From assembly GCA_947372405.1 (NCBI GenBank), contig CANBTO010000276.1, forward strand, positions 1 through 6,813: a DNA stretch of 6,813 nucleotides, read 5' to 3'. Of the stretch, positions 1-5,268 are shown one piece after another (the stretch's first letter is position 1; every line of letters starts with the position of its first letter). Origin of the DNA: Verrucomicrobiaceae bacterium (GTDB taxonomy: Bacteria > Verrucomicrobiota > Verrucomicrobiae > Verrucomicrobiales > Akkermansiaceae). Below the pieces are notes generated by a model, which did no database searches, had not been told where the DNA came from, and saw only the letters and a list, made by a program, of their open reading frames with translations. A program made the translations under genes and the position numbers.

Positions 1-751
1 AGACCTGGTGAAGCAACTGGACTCCATGCACAAGACCAAGCTTCACGAGGAGAGCCAGCTTGAAGCCGAGCTCTCCAACATGGAAATGGCCTTCCACATG
101 CAGACCGAGGCCGTCGAGGCTTTTGACATCCGCAAGGAAAGCGCCGCCACCCTTCAGCTCTACGGCATCGATGGCGCACCTCAGGCGGGAAGCGCGAAGG
201 ACTATCGGGCTGCCATGAAAGACCGTGGCGCCATGGTCAGCAACTCGCGCAAGATGCTGCTCGCCAGCCGCCTCGTGCAGCGCGGCGTGCGCTTCGTCCA
301 GGTCTGGTGCGGTGGCTGGGACATGCATTCGGACATCGCCAAGAACATGCCGCAGCGCGCCTCCAGCATCGACCAACCGATCGCCGCTTTGTTGGCGGAT
401 TTGAAATCGCACGGGCTGCTTGACGAGACGCTCGTCATCGTCAACGGCGAGTTCGGACGCTCTCCTGGACGGGACCGCAACGGCAAGGGAGACACCGCCG
501 GCCGCGATCACCACAACAAGGCTTTCTTCACCTTGCTCGCAGGCGGTGGCACCAAGGGAGGAATGAGTTACGGCGCCACCGACGAGCTCGGCATGGCGGC
601 CGTGGAAAACAAGGTCCACGTCCACGACCTGCATGCCACCGTTCTCCGCACTCTTGGCTACGATCACACCAAGCTCACCTACCGATACAACGGCCGTGAT
701 TTCCGCCTCACCGATGTGGCCGGCAACGTCGTCAACGACATCATCGCATGA
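1..751 (+). CDS. DUF1501 family protein, C-terminal part (5' end outside the window)
   Basis: The frame is open to the left edge (first full codon at nt 2), so the GTG at nt 8 is internal rather than the true start. About 249 codons are present, roughly the C-terminal half of a family whose members are usually well over 400 residues. DUF1501 (PF07394) has the alkaline phosphatase/sulfatase-like fold. Visible family motifs are GWDMH (nt 314-328, usually GWDTH), GEFGRSP (nt 446-466), GRDHH (nt 500-514), DLHATVLRTLGYDH (nt 626-667) and a final YRYNGRDFRLTDV block (nt 680-718). The Asp/His-rich motifs would be the metal or active-site residues by analogy with the fold, but no substrate is established. 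Members usually carry an N-terminal Tat-type export signal, which cannot be checked here. The stop codon overlaps the next gene's ATG by four bases, implying co-transcription and translational coupling with the PSD1 gene. Family assignment is secure; function is unknown. Confidence 0.95.
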   Translation, partial: DLVKQLDSMHKTKLHEESQLEAELSNMEMAFHMQTEAVEAFDIRKESAATLQLYGIDGAPQAGSAKDYRAAMKDRGAMVSNSRKMLLASRLVQRGVRFVQVWCGGWDMHSDIAKNMPQRASSIDQPIAALLADLKSHGLLDETLVIVNGEFGRSPGRDRNGKGDTAGRDHHNKAFFTLLAGGGTKGGMSYGATDELGMAAVENKVHVHDLHATVLRTLGYDHTKLTYRYNGRDFRLTDVAGNVVNDIIA

Positions 752-3700
752 GATCCGCAGCGTCCGGTTTTCCCAATATCCTGAAGTTCCTGCCGACCGT
801 AGGGATTGCGTTGCTGCTGCCTGCCATCACGCTGGCGGAGGATCTAACACCCGAGCAGATGAAGTTCTTCGAAACCAAAATCCGGCCGGTTCTTTCGAAG
901 TCCTGTTACCGGTGCCACAGCCAGTCGGAGGGCAAGTCCAAGGGCGATCTGACTCTCGATACCAAAGCAGGCTGGCAGAAGGGCGGAGAAACCGGCCCAA
1001 CGATCACACCCGGCAAGCCGGAGGAAAGCCTGCTCATCAAGGCTGTGCGCTACGAGGACAAGGACATGCAGATGCCGCCCACATCAAAAGGTGGCCAACT
1101 CCCTCCCGACCAGATCGCCGATCTCGAAGAGTGGGTCAGGATGGGCGCTCCGGATCCGCGCAGCACGACGGTGCCTCGCCGCGACATCTCGAAAATCGCC
1201 GACGGTCTGAGCGAGGACATGCGGGACAGCGTGAAGACGCACTGGGCCTATCAGCCGGTGGTTTCACCACCGGTTCCCAACGTGAAGGACGTCTTCTGGT
1301 GTAACACTGCCGTGGACAACTTCGTCCTCTCCAAGCTGGAGGCAAAAGGCATGAAACCCTCCCCTCCAGCCGACAAACGCACCCTGATCCGGCGGGCCAC
1401 CTTCGATCTGACCGGGCTGCCGCCATCGCCAAAGGAAGTGCTTGATTTCGTCAACGACAAATCCTCCGCCGCCTTCGACAAGGTGGTGGACCGCCTGCTG
1501 GCCAGCCCTCACTACGGCGAGCGCTGGGGCCGCTACTGGCTTGATGTCGCCCGCTACGCGGACACCCGCGGCGATGTCAAAAAGGACAACAACACGCTCA
1601 ATCCCTTCGCCTGGACTTACCGCGACTATGTCATCAAGGCATTGAACTCGGATCGGCCATACGATCTGTTCATCAAGGACCAGCTCGCCGCCGATCTCCT
1701 GCCAGAAGCGAAGGACCAGCCCGGCACGCTCGCCGCGCTCGGATTCCTGACAGGTGGCGATCACTTCCAAGGCAACCGGAACGACATCATCAACGATCAG
1801 ATCGACGTGGTCTGCAAAGGCTTTCTCGGCACCACTGTCACCTGCGCCCGGTGCCACGACCACTTCTTCGATCCCGTGCCGACGCGCGACTACTACAGCC
1901 TCTACGGAGTCTTCAACAGTTGCGACGAGCCAAACGAGCTCCCGGTCATCGCCGTTTCCAAGGATAAGAAGGCCGAGGAAAACTATCTGGCCGAGCGCAA
2001 GGCCCTCGTAGACAAAGGTTATGCCAAGATCGACCAGGAGATGTGCCGGATGGCCACGAAGTTCAATACGCATGCAGCCACCTTCCTTTCGGGCATGGAA
2101 AAGATGAAAGGCGGCAAGGCGAACTACGAGGAGCTGTTAGCCTATCTCGAAAAGGACGGCCTCACGCAGGATGACATCCAGGCGGCCATGCGCTCGATCC
2201 AGACTCAGGTGCTTGCCAAGGCCGAAACCGCGAAATCCGGCGACATGATGGCGATGAACCAGATGTCGATGAACCAGATGGCAGCCACCACGGTCACGGC
2301 AAAGGTCAAAACGGGGTCCTCCAAAGAGGAAAGAAAGGACGACCGAAAGACCGCAGCCAAGTCCATGCGCAGTAGCGGCCATCCGGTGTTGAGCTTGTGG
2401 CGCGAGCTCGCGCGCCTGCCCATATCCGGTTTCGCTCAACGCTCTGTCGAGGTCATCGCCCGGCACACTGATCCGGTGAACGCCGCCTATGTCAACCCGC
2501 TCGTCGCAGAAGCGTTCCGCGGCAAGAAAATCGATTCACTCGAGGCCGCAGCCACCATTTATGCCGGGGTTTTCCGCAAGGCTGAAGAAGCCTATGCCAG
2601 GGAATATCCCTCCTGGAAGAAATCCGCAGCCGAGAATGCGATCTTTCCCGGACTCCGGAATCTGCAGCTCGAGCAGGTGCGCACCGCGGTTTTCAATACG
2701 AAACCCTACCTCGCGCTGTCCCTCGACGACGCGCAGAACAATCTCGGCAGGGACCTTCAGAATGAAATCGGAGCCATCAACCGCCAGCTTTCCGGAATCG
2801 ACCTGTCTCATCCCGGCTCGATGGCCCGCGCGAACATTCTCATCGATTCGAAGGTGAAAAACGCCCAGGTGCTCATTCGCGGCGAAGCCAAAACCCCGGG
2901 CCCCGTCGTCCCTCGCCAGTTCCTTGAATTCATCCAGGCGGATCGCAAACCTTTCCCGCAGGACAGCAGCGGCCGCCTCCAACTCGCCGAAGCCATCGCC
3001 GACAAGAGCAACCCTCTAACGGCCCGCGTGCTGGTGAACCGCATATGGCTCCACCACTTCGGCGAAGGGTTTGTCAGCACTCCGGACGACCTCGGCGTGA
3101 TGAGCGAGGCACCATCCCACACCGAACTCTGCAACTGGCTCGCGGCGAAATTCATGGAGGACGGCTGGTCCCTCAAGAAACTCCACAAGCTCATCATGAC
3201 CTCCTCTGTCTATCAGCAGGCGAGCGATCCCAATTCCGCCAACGCAAAGATCGATCCATTCAACCGTCTCCTCTGGCGCGCCAACGTGCGCAGGCTGGAT
3301 TTCGAGGCCCTGCGCGACAGTTTCCTCGCCATCGGCGGCAAGATCGATCTCGCGATGTTCGGCCATCCCATGAACATCGAAACCGAGCCGTACAGCCCGC
3401 GCCGCACGATCTATGGTTTCGTGGACCGCATGAACATGGCCGAGTTCATGAAGAACTTCGACATGGCGAACGCGCAACTGCCCACCGGCCGCCGCCACGA
3501 AACCATCGTCCCCCAACAGGCCCTCTTCCGCATGAACAGCCTGCTCGTCATCGAGCAGGCGAGAAACGTCGTCGCAAGGCCGGAATTCCAGAAGGCAAGC
3601 ACCGACACCGCACGCATCAAGGTGCTTTACGAAATCATCTATCAGCGCTGGCCGAGGCCGGACGAGATCAAACTGGCCCAGGACTTCCTCGTGACGCAGC

Positions 3701-4011
3701 AATTCGCTACCGCGACAAAGAAGTCCACCTTCAAGGATGCGTTACCCGGTGAAGACGAGGAAACCCGCAAAGCCCGGATCGAGGAGTTTCTGAAACGCGA
3801 TCCCAAAACCCTCAACTCGAAGGAGCGCATGCGCCAGACCGAGATGAAAAAGCGCATGGAGGAACAAATGATGAAGCCCAAGCAAACCGGCAAGTTGAAC
3901 GAATTGGTCAGCGATCCGAATGCCGAAAGGGTCAGCCGCGATGCCCTCAACAACTGGGAGGAATTCGCCCAGGCCCTGCTCATGACCACCGAGGCGGCCT
4001 ATCTGAACTGA
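748..4011 (+). CDS. PSCyt1-PSCyt2(DUF1549)-PSD1(DUF1553) exported cytochrome-type protein
   Basis: A 1087-residue protein of the planctomycete/verrucomicrobial PSD1 family. The start at 748 is set by the ATGA overlap with the preceding stop and by a signal peptide (hydrophobic core about 14-29, likely cleavage after TLA at 30); the next Met (38) would remove it. Domains: PSCyt1, about 38-137, with haem-type CYRCH (C53, C56, H57) and a possible axial Met in MQMPP (107-111); PSCyt2/DUF1549, about 185-395, with LTGLPPSP, HYGERWGRYWLDVARYADTRG and a second CxxCH (CARCH, 366-370); a helical, charged linker, about 400-735; PSD1/DUF1553, about 740-985, with NPLTARVLVNRIWLHHFGEG and a conserved YSPRRTIYGFVDR segment (882-894). 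The family-typical end (NNWEEFAQALLMTTEAAYLN) follows a lysine/glutamate/methionine-rich insertion at about 988-1060. A Met-rich repeat lies at 500-511. The protein is probably periplasmic or surface-attached and partners the DUF1501 protein. Such pairs often sit in polysaccharide-degradation loci, but no substrate is visible here. Haem attachment is predicted from CxxCH only. Confidence 0.96.
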   Translation: MRSAASGFPNILKFLPTVGIALLLPAITLAEDLTPEQMKFFETKIRPVLSKSCYRCHSQSEGKSKGDLTLDTKAGWQKGGETGPTITPGKPEESLLIKAVRYEDKDMQMPPTSKGGQLPPDQIADLEEWVRMGAPDPRSTTVPRRDISKIADGLSEDMRDSVKTHWAYQPVVSPPVPNVKDVFWCNTAVDNFVLSKLEAKGMKPSPPADKRTLIRRATFDLTGLPPSPKEVLDFVNDKSSAAFDKVVDRLLASPHYGERWGRYWLDVARYADTRGDVKKDNNTLNPFAWTYRDYVIKALNSDRPYDLFIKDQLAADLLPEAKDQPGTLAALGFLTGGDHFQGNRNDIINDQIDVVCKGFLGTTVTCARCHDHFFDPVPTRDYYSLYGVFNSCDEPNELPVIAVSKDKKAEENYLAERKALVDKGYAKIDQEMCRMATKFNTHAATFLSGMEKMKGGKANYEELLAYLEKDGLTQDDIQAAMRSIQTQVLAKAETAKSGDMMAMNQMSMNQMAATTVTAKVKTGSSKEERKDDRKTAAKSMRSSGHPVLSLWRELARLPISGFAQRSVEVIARHTDPVNAAYVNPLVAEAFRGKKIDSLEAAATIYAGVFRKAEEAYAREYPSWKKSAAENAIFPGLRNLQLEQVRTAVFNTKPYLALSLDDAQNNLGRDLQNEIGAINRQLSGIDLSHPGSMARANILIDSKVKNAQVLIRGEAKTPGPVVPRQFLEFIQADRKPFPQDSSGRLQLAEAIADKSNPLTARVLVNRIWLHHFGEGFVSTPDDLGVMSEAPSHTELCNWLAAKFMEDGWSLKKLHKLIMTSSVYQQASDPNSANAKIDPFNRLLWRANVRRLDFEALRDSFLAIGGKIDLAMFGHPMNIETEPYSPRRTIYGFVDRMNMAEFMKNFDMANAQLPTGRRHETIVPQQALFRMNSLLVIEQARNVVARPEFQKASTDTARIKVLYEIIYQRWPRPDEIKLAQDFLVTQQFATATKKSTFKDALPGEDEETRKARIEEFLKRDPKTLNSKERMRQTEMKKRMEEQMMKPKQTGKLNELVSDPNAERVSRDALNNWEEFAQALLMTTEAAYLN
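2252..2280 (+). repeat. 15-bp in-frame tandem repeat (about 1.9 copies) encoding MNQM-S/A
   Basis: The unit CGATGAACCAGATGT at 2252-2266 is followed directly by a 14-nt identical copy at 2267-2280. Together with the ATGATG just upstream it encodes residues 500-511, MMAMNQMSMNQM, six methionines in twelve residues. The identity at DNA level suggests recent slippage duplication. It lies in the linker between the DUF1549 and DUF1553 domains. Confidence 0.85.
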
Positions 4012-4218
4012 GCCGCTGCGGCGGAATGGCGGACAGGGAGGGATTGCCTCCGGCCAAGCCAAATGCGCTGCGCGATGATTTTGAAAAGTTGCTACAAGCA
4101 ACCTCTGCGTTCAAACCCGATGCCTGACGGCAGGGGTTCTCGTCCCTCCCTTCGATTTCCAGACTGGCGGAGATCACTTGCAGGACATCGTGATTCTTGC
4201 GTCACGGAATTTGCCAGA
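4012..4218. other. Non-coding interval bounded by tRNA 3'-end direct repeats
   Basis: About 207 bp between the PSD1 stop and the tRNA-Ser 3' end. I see no credible gene. It contains the outer repeat copy (4026-4045), a 5-bp stem GGAGG/CCTCC with a 5-nt loop at 4037-4051 that partly coincides with the repeat, a short GCCG-CTG-CGGC hairpin directly after the PSD1 stop (4012-4022), and a 5-bp inverted repeat near 4188-4205. None has a U-tract, so no intrinsic terminator can be called with confidence. The 7-mer TGGCGGA at 4165-4171 echoes the tRNA end but is too short to mean much. Confidence 0.5.
4026..4045 (+). repeat. Direct repeat, outer copy of the tRNA-Ser 3' end
   Basis: These 20 bases are identical to 4218-4237, which cover the encoded CCA, discriminator base, 3' acceptor strand, 3' half of the T stem and three bases of the T loop of tRNA-Ser(GGA). 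The copy begins 15 bp after the PSD1 stop codon. Identity stops sharply: the outer copy continues GCCTCC and the tRNA copy CGAACC. The rest of the tRNA is absent here, so this is a fragment, not a second tRNA gene. The arrangement resembles an attachment-site pair, but no integrase is present. Confidence 0.8.
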
Positions 4219-4237
4219 TGGCGGACAGGGAGGGATT
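4218..4237 (+). repeat. Direct repeat, inner copy (3' end of tRNA-Ser)
   Basis: Partner of the identical 20-mer at 4026-4045, offset by 192 bp. All but the first base lie inside the tRNA gene. An attB of T-loop-to-CCA type would have this extent, so the tRNA would be restored intact by integration. Confidence 0.8.
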
Positions 4238-4308
4238 CGAACCCTCGGTGACGTTACCGCCACACACGCTTTCCAAGCGTGCTCATTCGACCACTCTGAC
4301 ACCTGCCC
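4219..4308 (-). tRNA. tRNA-Ser (anticodon GGA), CCA encoded
   Basis: Reads UCC/UCU serine codons. On the minus strand the 7-bp acceptor stem pairs GGGCAGG (4308-4302) with CCTGTCC (4229-4223), including one G-U pair, followed by discriminator G (4222) and an encoded CCA (4221-4219). The D stem is 3 bp (TCA/TGA) with GG in the loop. The anticodon stem CACGC/GCGTG encloses TTGGAAA, with anticodon GGA at 4274-4272. A long class II variable arm (TGGCG-GTAA-CGTCA) marks serine identity, as does discriminator G. The T arm is GAGGG-TTCGAAT-CCCTC. All elements are intact; total length is 90 nt including CCA. It lies downstream of, and on the same strand as, the pseudopilin-like gene, but probably has its own promoter. 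Confidence 0.97.
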
Positions 4309-4320
4309 TTGGAGGGCGGG

Positions 4321-4349
4321 AAGCTAGGAAGTGGATCTCTTGTTGGCAA
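4321..4349 (-). promoter_or_regulatory. Candidate sigma70-type promoter for tRNA-Ser
   Basis: On the minus strand TTGCCA (4349-4344; five of six to TTGACA) and TAGCTT (4326-4321; three of six to TATAAT) are separated by 17 bp. The -10 box ends 12 bp before the mature tRNA 5' end, a plausible distance for a short leader. The -10 match is weak, so this is a prediction based on spacing and position. Confidence 0.4.
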
Positions 4350-4355
4350 TCCCTT

Positions 4356-4374
4356 TTTCGAGGCTTTCTCGAAA
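4356..4374 (-). terminator. 7-bp hairpin between pseudopilin-like gene and tRNA promoter
   Basis: Perfect 7-bp arms, TTTCGAG and CTCGAAA, with a 5-nt loop, located 40 bp past the minus-strand gene's stop and 7 bp upstream of the tRNA -35 box. No U-tract follows in the minus-strand direction (AAGGG follows), so it is not a classical intrinsic terminator. Its location suits separating the two transcription units. Confidence 0.35.
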
Positions 4375-4393
4375 TGTGTGGATTACGTTGAAG

Positions 4394-4408
4394 GAAATCC
4401 GCGATTTC
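4394..4408 (-). terminator. 6-bp hairpin just after pseudopilin-like gene stop
   Basis: Perfect GAAATC/GATTTC arms with a 3-nt loop, starting 5 bp after the stop codon. It is followed by CTTC, not a U run. It could be a weak terminator or an mRNA 3'-end stabilising hairpin. It may act together with the second hairpin at 4356-4374. Confidence 0.25.
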
Positions 4409-4413
4409 GTAGC

Positions 4414-5139
4414 TCAAGGTTTCGGCAAGGGTGGCACGATGACCGGCTTTGCGGAATCGCCCCAAACCGTGTCCGAGCCCGTTTCGAGCAGGTGTTTTTG
4501 CCCACCGACACCGAGCATGACGCGACGGGTGGTCGGGTCGATTGGCATGGACTGCACGGAATTGTCCATCCGCAGGATCACGGCATAGCCATTCTTGACA
4601 GTTGGGTCAAACTTCTGGTCGCTCACTGTTTTTCCGTCGAAAGCCAGCGGGGCGCAAACGAGAGTCCGCGCGAGATTGCCATCGGAGTTGAGGGCGGTTT
4701 TGCCGATCATGAGGTATCCGAATCCCACTTCCCCCGGAGCGAGCGCCATGTCAGCCGGGTCGATGACATTGTCTGGCTTCTTTGTGTAGCCCGCTTTTGC
4801 ATAAAAGAGAGTCTCGCTGCTCACGATGTCCACCGCGATCAGTTGGCGGAAGTAGTCGTTCGAAGAGGAGTTTCCAAGGTTGAAACGGTCGCCCGACTTC
4901 TGGCGGATTTTCGCAGCGGTGGTTTCGTCGGGGTAGGTTCCGAAAGCGCTTTCGAACTCGTAAAGGGCGATGCCGATCTGCTTGGCGTTACTGACGGTTT
5001 CCGTTTGCCCCTCGCGACATTTACCCTCTCTGACGAACATCGGACGGATCACTACCCAACAGATCGCCAACAGGACAACAAGAATGATCCACATGGCCGG
5101 GGTGAATGGTTTTTCCTTCCCTTTCATGACTTGAGTCAT
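4414..5139 (-). CDS. Single-span membrane protein with pseudopilin-like N-terminal region
   Basis: About 241 residues from the ATG at 5139; the ATG at 5127 (237 residues) is equally possible, and a TTG at 5163 is less likely. GGAG lies 2 nt before the first ATG and 14 nt before the second, neither ideal. A short basic N-terminus (MKGKEKPF) precedes one hydrophobic span (AMWIILVVLLAICWVVI). This is followed by an amphipathic stretch, SNAKQIGIALYEFESAFGTYP, typical of the helix-to-domain junction of type II-secretion/type IV-pilin-like proteins abundant in Verrucomicrobia and Planctomycetes. The remaining C-terminal domain, with YAKAGYTKKPDNVIDP and a Pro-rich tail, is not one I recognise. The canonical prepilin peptidase motif (GFTLxE) is absent, so the protein is probably an uncleaved, membrane-anchored relative with its bulk outside the cytoplasm. 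It is divergent from the KsgA-Nudix gene. The CDS is well supported by length and coherent composition; the family label is tentative. Confidence 0.75.
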   Translation of the reverse strand: MTQVMKGKEKPFTPAMWIILVVLLAICWVVIRPMFVREGKCREGQTETVSNAKQIGIALYEFESAFGTYPDETTAAKIRQKSGDRFNLGNSSSNDYFRQLIAVDIVSSETLFYAKAGYTKKPDNVIDPADMALAPGEVGFGYLMIGKTALNSDGNLARTLVCAPLAFDGKTVSDQKFDPTVKNGYAVILRMDNSVQSMPIDPTTRRVMLGVGGQKHLLETGSDTVWGDSAKPVIVPPLPKP

Positions 5140-5140
5140 G
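5125..5140. promoter_or_regulatory. 16-bp palindrome over the pseudopilin-like gene's start codons
   Basis: Arms CATGACT (5125-5131) and AGTCATG (5134-5140) are perfect inverted repeats around a 2-bp centre. Each arm contains one of the two candidate ATG starts of the minus-strand gene. It could be an operator or a small RNA hairpin masking the start. The symmetry is seen directly; any function is inferred. Confidence 0.35.
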
Positions 5141-5241
5141 TCTCCACATGGGTTCGCCGGCAAGGTGGAATCCTATGGCACGCAGCAGCCATTCCCATTC
5201 AATTTACCAAATCCGCATTGCGCCGGAGAACTGCTTGGTTC

Positions 5242-5268
5242 ATGAACCCCGCCCATGACCGGTCGTGA
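5242..5268 (+). other. Possible 8-codon upstream ORF overlapping the ksgA start
   Basis: An ATG at 5242 encodes MNPAHDRS and stops at 5266-5268, 11 nt past the ksgA ATG and in a different frame. GGAGAA at 5225-5230 sits 11 nt before this ATG but 24 nt before the ksgA ATG. The ksgA frame has a stop (TGA 5243-5245) just upstream, so 5255 is the first possible ksgA ATG and it lacks its own Shine-Dalgarno sequence. Translation of the short ORF followed by re-initiation would explain ksgA expression. Leaderless or SD-independent initiation is the alternative. Confidence 0.3.

Noticed and set aside
8..10. GTG at nt 8 as start of the DUF1501 gene
   Set aside because: The frame is open to the left edge and the protein would lack the N-terminal half of the domain; it is an internal valine codon.
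1264..2073. 269-aa minus-strand ORF, and another at 3016-3702
   Set aside because: Both lie opposite the strongly supported PSD1 gene and arise from GC-rich codon structure; their translations show no family motifs.
4012..4022. Terminator for the PSD1 gene
   Set aside because: The 4-bp GCCG/CGGC hairpin is short and is not followed by a U-tract.
4026..4060. Second tRNA gene or tRNA pseudogene at the outer repeat
   Set aside because: Only the last 20 bases match; no anticodon arm, D arm or 5' acceptor strand can be found next to it.
4063..4391. Plus-strand ORFs across the tRNA (for example one containing REGFEPSVTLPPHTLSKRAHSTTL)
   Set aside because: These are antisense translations of the tRNA-Ser gene, a well-known source of spurious REGFEPS-type proteins.
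5140..5254. Promoters for the divergent pseudopilin-like and rsmA genes
   Set aside because: No pair of -35/-10 boxes with adequate match and 16-18 bp spacing stood out on either strand, so none is annotated although promoters may well be here.
4309..5268. 319-aa plus-strand ORF
   Set aside because: It is antisense to the pseudopilin-like gene over nearly its full length, has no recognisable domain, and its translation lacks the coherent membrane-span and junction signature seen on the minus strand.
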